The notes under the pieces: model-generated
Seen by the model: only the letters and a program-made list of their open reading frames with translations
What the model was told of the DNA's origin: nothing
Databases searched by the model: none
Shown: piece by piece, positions 1 through 6,927 of the stretch
How the letters are laid out: each line of letters begins with the position of its first letter
Position numbering within the stretch: position 1 is the first letter of the stretch
Assembly: GCA_023260815.1 (NCBI GenBank)
Contig: JALQUE010000276.1
Location: 1-13,154 of the forward strand
DNA: 13,154 nucleotides
Direction of reading: 5' to 3'
Source of the DNA: Roseovarius sp.
GTDB lineage: Bacteria > Pseudomonadota > Alphaproteobacteria > Rhodobacterales > Rhodobacteraceae
Made by a program: the position numbers and the translations under genes

Positions 1-180
1 CGCGCTTTCCAGTGCTTCCAGATCGGCGATGTCCACCGGCTCCACCACGTCGCAAAAGCGTTGGCCCACCTCGCCGGCGACGGGCGAACAGCCGATCACG
101 CGCCACCCCCGCGCCCGCATATGCCGGATCAGATCGGCCTGCCCCGCGTTCGTCCCCAGAACAAGGGTCGTCCGGCTCAT
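1..180 (-). CDS. ATP-grasp-like protein, N-terminal fragment (runs off the window)
   Basis: Only the first 60 codons are present; the gene continues past the left edge. Reading leftward from the ATG at 180 gives MSRTTLVLGTNAGQADLIRH, then a stretch ending in CDVVEPVDIADLEALE. This looks like the Rossmann-like pre-ATP-grasp domain of CarB-type ligases: a glycine-rich first loop after a hydrophobic strand (LVLGTN, residues 6-11), a second strand RVIGCSP, and the D(I/V)xDxxxL ending. The ATG overlaps the pseG stop by four bases (ATGA, 177-180), so it is translationally coupled to pseG and probably acts on the same sugar pathway. An ATP-dependent ligation onto a carboxylate or amine would fit, but the catalytic domain is outside the window, so the substrate is unknown. 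A different Rossmann-like enzyme is possible. Confidence 0.6.
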   Translation of the reverse strand, partial: MSRTTLVLGTNAGQADLIRHMRARGWRVIGCSPVAGEVGQRFCDVVEPVDIADLEALESA

Positions 181-1226
181 GCCACCGCCCTTTCGAACAA
201 CGCCGATACAAGCCTGTCCACACCACGGCCATCCACCGCCTGTCGGCCCTTCGCCGCCATCGCCTCGCGGCGCTCATCATCCCGGATCAGAGACGAAACC
301 GCCTCGAACAGCGCCTGAGGGGCAGCATCCCCAACCCGTCCCAGATAGGGCGCGCCGGTCAATGCCTGCCACCCAAGACACGGCCTTTCCTGATTGGCCG
401 CCAGCGCCAGCGTGATCATGGGCACGCCACAGATCGCCGCCTCATAAGTCATCGTGCCACCGCCGATCACCGCCAGATCGCAGCCCGCCATCAGCCCCGG
501 CATATCCCCCGGCCCGACATGCAACTCGGCCTGCCCACCGCTCAGCGCGCTCACCGCCTGCGTCACACCGTGCAGCCCCGGATTGCCCACACCAGAGACC
601 ACCACCAGCGTCACGCCCCGGTCCAACCGTCCCGCCAGCGCCGTCACCGCCAGCGCAATCGCGCCCCGATCATCGCCGCCGCCGAACGCCACCAGCACCC
701 GGCGCACGGCCCGCCCGTCGCGGCCTGTCACCACCTGACGAAACCCGCGCCGCAGAACCGCATAGGCCGGGCCGAACAAGGTCTGCGTCCGCTCGGGCGC
801 CTCCAACCTTTGCAGATAGTCCGCCCTGCGCTCATGGTGGCTGGCATTGACCAGAACATCACAGCAAAACCGCCAATCACAGCTGGCATCGAACTGTTGC
901 AGCCACCGGACACCGCCCGCGCGCAACGCTTTCTGAAAGACCGGATCGGCCCGGTAATCGTCGATCACCGCATGGCGCGTGCCCAACCGATCGCATAGCG
1001 CCATCACCTGCGCCGCGTCGCAGGCCGACCCAGACCAGCCCTCGACCGTCTGCCAGACCTGGAACAGATCGCCGTCGGCCCTGTCGCGCAAGGCCTCCGC
1101 AGGCCCGATCATCGCCGAGGCAATCCCCTGATCCCGCAAATGCCGCGCCACCTCGCGGCAGCGCATCAAATGGCCCAGTCCCACGCCTTCGCCCGTCTGG
1201 CACCGTATGACGACCCATCGGCTCAT
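177..1226 (-). CDS. pseG: PseG-type UDP-sugar hydrolase (nonulosonic acid pathway)
   Basis: A protein of 349 residues resembling PseG, which hydrolyses UDP-2,4-diacetamido-2,4,6-trideoxy-beta-L-altropyranose to release UDP before condensation with phosphoenolpyruvate. It has a GT-B-like fold in the cytoplasm. Visible motifs are GLGHLMR at residues 16-22, where His19 matches the catalytic His of the family, VIDDY at 87-91, FGPAYAVLR at 151-159, FGGGDDRG at 181-188, GGGTMTYEA at 255-263 and the family's AANQ near 276-279. The usual Arg-x-Asp-x-Ser just before the GxGH loop is changed to RCQTG here, so the exact substrate may differ from pseudaminic acid precursors. The ATG overlaps the pseF stop by four bases, and a GAGG ribosome site lies about 7 bases upstream. 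The stop overlaps the next gene's ATG. A legionaminate-type hydrolase is less likely. Confidence 0.85.
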   Translation of the reverse strand: MSRWVVIRCQTGEGVGLGHLMRCREVARHLRDQGIASAMIGPAEALRDRADGDLFQVWQTVEGWSGSACDAAQVMALCDRLGTRHAVIDDYRADPVFQKALRAGGVRWLQQFDASCDWRFCCDVLVNASHHERRADYLQRLEAPERTQTLFGPAYAVLRRGFRQVVTGRDGRAVRRVLVAFGGGDDRGAIALAVTALAGRLDRGVTLVVVSGVGNPGLHGVTQAVSALSGGQAELHVGPGDMPGLMAGCDLAVIGGGTMTYEAAICGVPMITLALAANQERPCLGWQALTGAPYLGRVGDAAPQALFEAVSSLIRDDERREAMAAKGRQAVDGRGVDRLVSALFERAVA

Positions 1227-1930
1227 GCCCCGGCCTCATTGGCGCGCATCCTGTCAAAAAGCGTCTCTGCAAAGGCCCAATCCTCGGGCGTGTCGATATC
1301 CTGCGCCCTGTCGCGCGGGATCATGCAGGGCAGCGACCGTGGCGAAAACATCGGCTCATCGTCCATGAACGCATCACGCCGCCCCCAGTAGAACATCCCG
1401 GCATCGTGAAACGCCTCTGGCAAATCCTGGGTCCGGGTCCGGGCATTCTCGGGCGATATCATCCTCACCCCGCCCGCGTCGCGGCGCAGCAAGGCCCGCT
1501 GAACCGGATGCGCGTAACCGGCAGCAGCAAACACGAAACTCACCCCGTGCCAATCCGCCAGCATCTTGAATCCGCGGCGCAAATCCTCAGCGCGCAGCAG
1601 TGCGGCGGTGGCATAGATGCAGCACGCAAAGCGCACCGTTTTGTCGTGCCGCGCCTCGGCATCTGCAATCGCATGTGTGATGACGCCCCGCGTCGGCGTC
1701 AGATCACCGGACAAATAGCCAGGGCGCCGAAACGGCACAAGCGCACCGGCATCCTCGGCAATCGCGGCGATCTCGTCATCATCCGTGGACACGATCACCT
1801 CGTCGAACAGTCCCACCTCCAGCGCGGCGGCAATAGGCCAGCCGATCATCGGGCGCCCGCCGAACGCCTTGATATTCTTGCGCGGAATCCGCTTGCTGCC
1901 GCCCCGCGCCGGAATGATCGCGATCTGCAT
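1223..1930 (-). CDS. pseF: Pseudaminic acid cytidylyltransferase (CMP-nonulosonate synthetase)
   Basis: A protein of 235 residues that activates a nonulosonic acid with CTP to give the CMP-sugar donor. It belongs to the NeuA/KdsB cytidylyltransferase family. The nucleotide loop IIPARGGSKRIPRKNI is at residues 5-20, STDDDEIA at 48-55, the PseF-typical CCIYATA at 103-109, EAFHDAGMFYWG at 172-183 and the metal-binding region DIDTPEDW at 211-218. These favour PseF over NeuA. The open frame extends upstream to 2047, but the start at 1930 is preferred: GGGAGGTGG lies 5-8 bases before this ATG, and the protein then begins directly with the conserved MQIAIIPARGG. pseF leads a tightly overlapping set with pseG and the ATP-grasp-like gene. 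Confidence 0.88.
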   Translation of the reverse strand: MQIAIIPARGGSKRIPRKNIKAFGGRPMIGWPIAAALEVGLFDEVIVSTDDDEIAAIAEDAGALVPFRRPGYLSGDLTPTRGVITHAIADAEARHDKTVRFACCIYATAALLRAEDLRRGFKMLADWHGVSFVFAAAGYAHPVQRALLRRDAGGVRMISPENARTRTQDLPEAFHDAGMFYWGRRDAFMDDEPMFSPRSLPCMIPRDRAQDIDTPEDWAFAETLFDRMRANEAGA

Positions 1931-1935
1931 GCAAG

Positions 1936-1944
1936 CCACCTCCC
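1936..1944 (-). promoter_or_regulatory. Ribosome binding site fixing the pseF start
   Basis: Read on the minus strand this is GGGAGGTGG. Its GGGAGG core ends 8 bases before the ATG at 1930. The longer possible start at 2047 has no comparable site, so this site decides the annotation. Confidence 0.65.
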
Positions 1945-2053
1945 AAACTCGGGTTACTCTCAACACTCGTGCCGGCGACAAGCCACGCCCGACGCTGCCC
2001 CGCCATTCATCATGAACCAAGGTTAATAAAACGTTACGCCGGGCCAAAAACCA
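1945..2053 (-). promoter_or_regulatory. pseF upstream region with an AT-rich, CtrA-like box
   Basis: A gap of 123 bases separates the sulfotransferase stop from pseF, while all other neighbours in this block overlap, so pseF probably has its own promoter here. An AT-rich patch at 2023-2037 reads TTAATAAAACGTTAC on the plus strand. That is TTAA, seven bases, then TTAC: one base away from the alphaproteobacterial CtrA consensus TTAA-N7-TTAA. I see no convincing -35/-10 pair. The CtrA reading is only a candidate. Confidence 0.25.
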
Positions 2054-2779
2054 TCAGGGCAACTGGTCTGGGTAGAACAGGTCGACATCCCTCCTGTACC
2101 TGTCGATGATCAGCGTTCTGACCTTTTCAGGCAATGTCAGAGCCACAGTCGCACGCGTCCCCATCCGCATGTTTCGCGCGCCCAACCGCCCCATGGCAAC
2201 GCCGCTACGCGCCTCGATCCGCTCGGCGACACAAGGCCAATCCGCCGCGATGTTTTCCACGCGCCCCACGAAATCCGGCACCAGACGTCCCTGATACTCA
2301 AGAATCCCGCTTTGCGAATGCACATGGATATCGGCCCTGTCATCGGGCGTCTCGGCAACCGCCTGCACGAACTCGGCAAAGGGCATCCCCGGCCTGACCC
2401 CCATGGCCACGAATCGCGGCGACAGGGCGTCATTCTCGATGACCTTGTTGTTCCAGCACGAATAAAGCCGCGCCACCGGATGCCTGACAAAGCTGAAGGT
2501 CCAACACCTTGCCGCATGGCCCTCGGTCACGAACCGCTCCGGCGTCAGCCGCATCGCCACGCCATCCTCGGTGTCATCCCAGAACCCGTCCTGTGCTACC
2601 GTGTCGGCCCCGCGTGCGCGAATGCCAAACCGCTGCGCCAGCGCCGACTTGATGGACGAATTCGCCGCTTTGGGCACACGAATATAGGCAATCCCATGCC
2701 CCGGCAGACAAATCACATGCGCCTGATGATAGCTTTGCGCCCGTCCATGCAGCAGCCGATAGGCAAGCCGCCGGATCAT
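2054..2779 (-). CDS. Sulfotransferase, carbohydrate type (Sulfotransfer_2-like)
   Basis: A protein of 241 residues that looks like a cytoplasmic carbohydrate sulfotransferase using PAPS. The 5'-phosphosulfate loop is RVPKAANSSIK at residues 34-44 (Lys37). The 3'-phosphate motif is FSFVRHPVARLYSCW at 95-109, with Arg99 and Ser107 in the classic spacing. Further family features are HSQSG at 154-158, DFVGRVENI at 169-177 and YRRDVDLFYP near the C-terminus. The length fits a minimal bacterial member. The ATG overlaps the upstream glycosyltransferase stop by four bases, and GGAG lies about 6 bases before it, so the two proteins are made together and probably act on the same glycan. The acceptor sugar cannot be read from the sequence. 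No membrane segment or signal peptide is obvious. Confidence 0.85.
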   Translation of the reverse strand: MIRRLAYRLLHGRAQSYHQAHVICLPGHGIAYIRVPKAANSSIKSALAQRFGIRARGADTVAQDGFWDDTEDGVAMRLTPERFVTEGHAARCWTFSFVRHPVARLYSCWNNKVIENDALSPRFVAMGVRPGMPFAEFVQAVAETPDDRADIHVHSQSGILEYQGRLVPDFVGRVENIAADWPCVAERIEARSGVAMGRLGARNMRMGTRATVALTLPEKVRTLIIDRYRRDVDLFYPDQLP

Positions 2780-3582
2780 GGTGTGCGCTCCGCATCACCG
2801 CCGATCCTTCGACCCAGCGCAAATCGCGCCACCAGCCCGATCCGCCCGAACCGGCGCGCGTGCCGGATCGCATAAAGCGGATGCACCAGCGACGCCAAAC
2901 GCCCGAAAACCCGGCGCTGAACCGCCAGCCTTGCATCGAAAATCGCCGGACTGTCCCACAGATCGCCCGTGCTTGGCCCGTGATGCGCGCCAGTGATGAT
3001 CGGCAGCGCCTCACCGCGCATTCCGGCCCGCAGCATGTCCGCGACAAACACATAGTCCTCGCCAAGACCGTGGCGCGCGCCTTTACCGAACGTCTCGTCA
3101 AACCGCACACCACAGCCCAGAACCCTGTTGCGCCGCACGATCAATTCCGGTGCGCAGATCCGCCCACTATTGCTCAGGCCAAGCGCGTGCGGCCCCGCCC
3201 TGCGCCCATGGCGCGGCAAACGGCCCTCGCGCCACCCCGCGACAAAGCTCAGATCGGGCCGCGATATCAGGTGATCGGCCAGCGTCAGCAGGCCGTCGGA
3301 CCGCAGGGCCATGTCATCATCGGCAAACACCATCAGGTCGGTCGCCACATGGTCCAGCGCGGCATTGCGACTGCGTGACAGGCCATGCCCCTCAAGATGC
3401 AGAACATGCAGGTCGCCGCGCTGGCGCAGGTGCTTTGGCAGGCTGGGCGCCTCGGCAGCCTGCACCACGATCAGGTACACCAGACGCGCCGCAGGCTCCG
3501 GCAGGGATATCCCGGCAAGCCCGGCCCCCATCGTCGCGATGGCAACCGTCAGATCGGTCTTCTTATCCGGCAAACGACCCAC
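2776..3582 (-). CDS. Family 2 glycosyltransferase
   Basis: A protein of 268 residues with a GT-A fold of family 2. It opens with the strand LTVAIATMG (residues 11-19). The metal/nucleotide-sugar acidic cluster is VFADDDM at 85-91. GLGEDYVFVADMLRAG at 172-187 matches the G.GED..F signature that carries the catalytic base in this group. The C-terminal third is basic (many Arg) and may lie on the inner membrane, but no clear transmembrane helix is seen. The start is GTG at 3582: an in-frame TGA lies two codons upstream, and no ATG precedes the conserved first strand. No good ribosome site is visible, so a TTG three codons further in is an alternative. It is the first gene of the leftward block and is coupled to the sulfotransferase. 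Donor and acceptor are unknown. Confidence 0.82.
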   Translation of the reverse strand: MGRLPDKKTDLTVAIATMGAGLAGISLPEPAARLVYLIVVQAAEAPSLPKHLRQRGDLHVLHLEGHGLSRSRNAALDHVATDLMVFADDDMALRSDGLLTLADHLISRPDLSFVAGWREGRLPRHGRRAGPHALGLSNSGRICAPELIVRRNRVLGCGVRFDETFGKGARHGLGEDYVFVADMLRAGMRGEALPIITGAHHGPSTGDLWDSPAIFDARLAVQRRVFGRLASLVHPLYAIRHARRFGRIGLVARFALGRRIGGDAERTP

Positions 3583-3685
3583 TACTCATAAGGCGATGAT
3601 CATTCATATATTCAACCATAAGCAGCATTTCTTGCAGGTGACGCAGATTCGATCAATCCCCGGCCTGCTCTGGATGATGCGCCGA
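3583..3685 (-). promoter_or_regulatory. Short intergenic region, probable promoter of the glycosyltransferase block
   Basis: These 103 bases separate the RTX stop from the glycosyltransferase GTG. On the minus strand the proximal half is unusually AT-rich for this locus (around TTGAATATATGAATGATCA, 3593-3615), as expected for a promoter. I could not assign a confident -35/-10 pair and see no terminator hairpin for the RTX gene. Confidence 0.25.
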
Positions 3686-6127
3686 TCACAGAAACTGAAT
3701 GTTGTCCGTCAGATCGCCCAGCCCCAGATACAGCATGACCTCGATCACATCACCTTCCCCGAAATCCAGTGTCACCCGGCCCTCGTCATAGGTCGCATAC
3801 CGTTCCAGCACAGTCTGCGCCGTGGCCGGGCCATCCACCAATCCGGCGTCCAGCATCAGGATGTCATGCGCCGCCTCGAAATCCAGGATCATGTCACGGT
3901 CATCCCCCCGTCGAAAGATGAACTCATCCTGCAGGCTCCCGCCCCGGATCGTATCGTTACCCGGCCCTCCCTCGATCACATCCAAACCTTGCGAGCCAAA
4001 GATCACATCGTCGCCCGGCCCACCGCGAAGCGTGTCGTTTCCCGTCGCACCATAGAGACTATCATTGCCCGAACCGCCCTCAAGCACATCCGATCCCAGG
4101 TTGCCGAACAGGTTGTCATCTCCGTCACCGCCATAAAGGAAATCAAACCCGAACCCACCCGACAGCGTATCGTTTCCGGCCTCTCCGTGCAGATCGTCCT
4201 GCCCTTCGCTGCCCAACAGACTGTCATCCCCATCCCCGCCAAACAACGTGTCCCAGCCGGTGCGCCCGATCACCGTATCGTTGCCGGCACCGCCATAGAC
4301 CACATCCACACCATTGCCCGGACTGATCCAGTCATCCCCGTCCCCTCCGTAAATCAGATCGACCCCGGTATTGCCCAGCAACCGGTCATTGCCGGCCCCG
4401 CCATACAGGGTATCCGCCCCGGTCCCTCCCGATATCGTGTCATTGCCCGCCTCGCCGAATAGCAGGTCGATCGAACTCAGCCCCTCAAGACTGTCATCGC
4501 CGTCGCCGCCATACAGGCTATCAGCCCCGGTGCCGCCGACCATCCTGTCGTGTCCCGGCCCTCCGCGCAGGATATCCGCGCCGGCTTCGCCAAAAAGCCA
4601 GTCATCACCGGCCATCCCGGTAATCACGTCACCGCCGCCCGCGCCATGGATCGTGTCGTTGCCATCCCCACCCAGCAGGCTGTCCGGCCCTTCGGTCTGC
4701 GTGGTCAGAAATTCGGGCGGCGCGATCCGGATGATGCCCAGCATGTCGGTCTGCAACAGCTCGCGCCAGCCGATCGCGTCTCCTGATGCGGTGCGCAGGG
4801 TCAGCACCTCGGTGCCATAGGTGATCCGCGCGCCATCGCTCAACGTCTCAAGCCCAAGCTGCATCGTTGCGTACAAGCCGCTCCAATCCGACAGGTCCAC
4901 CCGGTCCTGTCCCGGCACAAAGCCCCTGATCTCGTCCGGCGCACCATCCTGCACCAACACGAACAGATCGGCGCCTGCCCCGCCAAACAGCGTATCGGCC
5001 CCGCCACCATCCCAGATCAGCCCGCCATAAGGACCGATGGCCAGCGCATCTGCGCCCCCGGTCCCCGTCACCACCTGCCGCCCCGGCACCAGCGGCGCTG
5101 TCAGCAGGCTCAACCCCGCTTCACGCTCCGACGTGGCCACCACATGCAGCGCGCCCCCAAACACCGTCATCGCAACCGCATTTGGGTTGTTCAGGCCCAG
5201 GGTCCGGTTGTCCGTGACCGTATCAAGATGGATCAACTGCCCGTTTGGCAACAGTTGCAACAGGCTCAGCCCGTCATCGGCCCCCCCGGCCAGCACATAG
5301 ACCTGTCCCTCATGGCTCAGGGTCTGCAACACGCTGATCCCGCCGAATCGGGTCTGCCGGTCATCCAGCGTGCTATCCAGCAGCGTCAGTGCGCCACTGG
5401 CCGTCACCTCCAGCACACTGATCGCGCCAGAATTGAAACTGCCCGCCAGCAGCAGATCGCGCCCTGCCAACGTCACCGCTTCAAGAAGGGTCGGCCGAAA
5501 GAAGGTGCCCCCCTCTTCGATGCCCAGCGATGCGCGCCGGATCAATCCACCCGCTGCCGTGACCTCAAACGCGCTGATCCCCACCTCCTGATGCGAGGCG
5601 GCAAACACCATGTTGCGCCCCGACACCGTTGTCAGACCCGCCAACGCCATCGGCCCGGCAAGATAGGCTTCATTGCTGTCAGCGGTGTACGATACCGGCG
5701 TCACCCCGCCCCACGGCTCGCGGCGAAGCACCGACAGACCACTGCCATCCGGGGCGCCCGCCACCATGTAGCCTGCGCCATTGACCGGCGTCGCCACCAG
5801 ATGCAGCAGATCCCCATATCGCCCCGATTGGTCAGAATAGAGACTGATTTTGTCGCCATACTCCGCCAGCCGGTCCAGATCGGCTGTCATCAGACGGTAG
5901 TGCCGACCACCGATCACGGGGACCACATACGCCTCAACCCGCGTCTGGACCTCTTCGAAGTCAAACAGCCCCGTATCCGTCAACCGCCACAGGCCCTGCG
6001 CCAGCCCCATGCCCGACAGAACCGAAATCCCAAGATCCGCCCCAAGCGGCGACAGCACGATCGTCGGGATAATCCCCGAATGCAGGCCATCGACACCCGG
6101 ATCATGCGCCTTTTGCGTAAACTCCAT
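3686..6127 (-). CDS. RTX-type calcium-binding secreted protein with beta-propeller-like N-terminus
   Basis: A protein of 813 residues, probably exported by a type I secretion system and folded outside the cell on binding calcium. It has no N-terminal signal peptide, which fits that route. Residues about 30-345 hold repeats of roughly 52 residues, each containing G(L/I)S(V/L)L, suggesting a beta-propeller. Residues 356-385 hold a short RTX patch (GGGADTLFGGAGADLF), followed by a cap-like segment GFVPGQDRVDLSDW. Residues 484-735 are 14 uninterrupted 18-residue units of paired GGxGxDxhx nonapeptides. A second cap follows (DEFIF, MILDFEAAHDILMLD), and the protein ends DNIQFL, a typical non-cleaved C-terminal export region. 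The ATG at 6127 has GGGAGA 6 bases upstream. No protease or lipase catalytic motif was found, so an adhesive or surface role is possible. No type I exporter genes are in the window. Confidence 0.85.
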   Translation of the reverse strand: MEFTQKAHDPGVDGLHSGIIPTIVLSPLGADLGISVLSGMGLAQGLWRLTDTGLFDFEEVQTRVEAYVVPVIGGRHYRLMTADLDRLAEYGDKISLYSDQSGRYGDLLHLVATPVNGAGYMVAGAPDGSGLSVLRREPWGGVTPVSYTADSNEAYLAGPMALAGLTTVSGRNMVFAASHQEVGISAFEVTAAGGLIRRASLGIEEGGTFFRPTLLEAVTLAGRDLLLAGSFNSGAISVLEVTASGALTLLDSTLDDRQTRFGGISVLQTLSHEGQVYVLAGGADDGLSLLQLLPNGQLIHLDTVTDNRTLGLNNPNAVAMTVFGGALHVVATSEREAGLSLLTAPLVPGRQVVTGTGGADALAIGPYGGLIWDGGGADTLFGGAGADLFVLVQDGAPDEIRGFVPGQDRVDLSDWSGLYATMQLGLETLSDGARITYGTEVLTLRTASGDAIGWRELLQTDMLGIIRIAPPEFLTTQTEGPDSLLGGDGNDTIHGAGGGDVITGMAGDDWLFGEAGADILRGGPGHDRMVGGTGADSLYGGDGDDSLEGLSSIDLLFGEAGNDTISGGTGADTLYGGAGNDRLLGNTGVDLIYGGDGDDWISPGNGVDVVYGGAGNDTVIGRTGWDTLFGGDGDDSLLGSEGQDDLHGEAGNDTLSGGFGFDFLYGGDGDDNLFGNLGSDVLEGGSGNDSLYGATGNDTLRGGPGDDVIFGSQGLDVIEGGPGNDTIRGGSLQDEFIFRRGDDRDMILDFEAAHDILMLDAGLVDGPATAQTVLERYATYDEGRVTLDFGEGDVIEVMLYLGLGDLTDNIQFL
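3923..4678 (-). repeat. 14 tandem 54-bp units encoding RTX 18-residue repeats
   Basis: Residues 484-735 of the RTX protein divide into exactly 14 units of 18 residues with no insertion or deletion. The general form is hxGGxGxDxhxGxxGxDx, with units such as LYGGDGDDSLEGLSSIDL and LFGEAGNDTISGGTGADT. Each unit supplies two nonapeptides, giving 28 in all, the pattern of a calcium-bound parallel beta-roll. Individual units differ enough at the DNA level that they are not recent perfect duplications. Confidence 0.9.
5102..5743 (-). repeat. ~52-residue propeller-blade-like repeats in the RTX protein
   Basis: Within residues 129-342 the motif G(L/I/A)xSxL recurs with its serine at 132, 185, 237, 288 and 340, a spacing of 51-53 residues. 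Each block continues with a Gly-Leu turn (for example GGLIRRAS, GALTLLDS, GQLIHLDT) and ends with a hydrophobic strand followed by Ala and a small residue (LLLAGS, VYVLAGG, LHVVATS). This resembles lactonase/WD-type beta-propeller blades. Less regular copies around residues 35 and 95 could bring the total to seven blades. Confidence 0.6.
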
Positions 6128-6252
6128 CGCAGGTCTCCCACCACCAACGATGGAAACCTGTCAGCAGGTCGGGTCACCGGCCTGAAACGCGCGCGGCAAA
6201 ACCGTGGCGTTCGCTTGCGATTTTCGTCAACTTGTCGCGGTTGGCGGCGCGT
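6128..6252 (-). promoter_or_regulatory. Intergenic region upstream of the RTX gene
   Basis: These 125 bases lie between the kpsT stop and the RTX ATG. On the minus strand a TTGACG (plus-strand 6225-6230) could be a -35 element, but I see no good -10 at the right distance. GGGAGA at 6134-6139 is the ribosome site for the RTX gene. No clear terminator for the kpsE-kpsT transcript is visible. Confidence 0.25.
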
Positions 6253-6915
6253 TCAAATGGGCTTTTCCATGTTCTTCACATGCTGTGCAATCGCCGCTTC
6301 GACATTGTCGAAAAACGTCAGCTTGCCATCTTCGAGGATCGCACCCGCATTGCACAGGTTGCGCACCTCGGCCAGCGAATGGGTCACCACGATGGCGCTG
6401 CTATGCTCCAGCCGGGCCTTGAACACGTCGGCGCTTCTGGCACGAAACGCCCTGTCGCCCACCGATGTCACCTCGTCCACCAGATAGGTGTCAAAATGAA
6501 GACCCATCGAAATTCCAAAGGCAAGGCGGGATCGCATACCCGAAGAATAACTGCGCACCGGCATTCGGAAATGCCCGCCCAATCCCGAAAACTCCGCGAC
6601 AAACGCGATCAGCTCATCGGTATCCACGCCATAGATGCGCGCAATGAACCGGCAGTTCTGCGCCCCTGTCAGATCGCGGTGAAACGTGCCGGTGAACCCC
6701 ACCGGAAACGACACGCTGCCACCGGCGATGACCCGCCCCTCATCAATTCGCATATTGCCCGAAATCATGCGCAACAGGGTCGATTTTCCGGCGCCGTTGC
6801 GCCCCATCAGCGCCACCGCCTGCCCGGTTGGAAAGACCGCGTTGATCCCGCGCGCCACGTATTTGCGGCCCCGCGATGTCGGAAAGCTCTTGGTCAGGTT
6901 GCGCAACTCGATCAT
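6253..6915 (-). CDS. kpsT: Capsule polysaccharide ABC exporter, ATP-binding protein (KpsT family)
   Basis: A protein of 220 residues that powers export of a lipid-linked polysaccharide across the inner membrane together with KpsM. The Walker A loop is GRNGAGKST at residues 38-46. The signature motif is YSSGMRSR at 123-130, Walker B TYLVDEVTSVGD at 143-154 and the switch His is in VVTHS at 176-180. The length and the SVGD after Walker B match KpsT/CtrD/BexA proteins rather than the longer Wzt proteins that carry a C-terminal carbohydrate-binding domain. It starts 12 bases after kpsE, with AAGG overlapping the kpsE stop as a weak ribosome site, so the two share a transcript. The partner permease is encoded divergently at 8180-8995. 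Confidence 0.92.
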   Translation of the reverse strand: MIELRNLTKSFPTSRGRKYVARGINAVFPTGQAVALMGRNGAGKSTLLRMISGNMRIDEGRVIAGGSVSFPVGFTGTFHRDLTGAQNCRFIARIYGVDTDELIAFVAEFSGLGGHFRMPVRSYSSGMRSRLAFGISMGLHFDTYLVDEVTSVGDRAFRARSADVFKARLEHSSAIVVTHSLAEVRNLCNAGAILEDGKLTFFDNVEAAIAQHVKNMEKPI

Positions 6916-6927
6916 CGCAAAGGCGCC

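Noticed and set aside
12..998. A 328-codon plus-strand frame opposite pseG
   Set aside because: Low-complexity Arg/Pro/His-rich product without motifs; pseG on the other strand is clearly real.
1223..2047. Longer pseF reading starting at 2047
   Set aside because: The additional 39 residues have no conservation-like features, while the ATG at 1930 has a strong ribosome site and starts at the conserved N-terminus.
3311..4462. A 383-codon plus-strand frame with periodic Ile-Pro-like repeats
   Set aside because: The periodicity is the 54-bp RTX repeat read on the wrong strand.
3923..4678. Evenly spaced DNA repeats that could suggest a CRISPR array
   Set aside because: The 54-bp period is fully explained by in-frame 18-residue RTX units; there are no constant repeats with unique spacers.
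5144..6487. A 447-codon plus-strand frame across the RTX N-terminus and the gap upstream
   Set aside because: It spans the RTX promoter and the end of kpsT and has no recognisable domain; it is a shadow frame.
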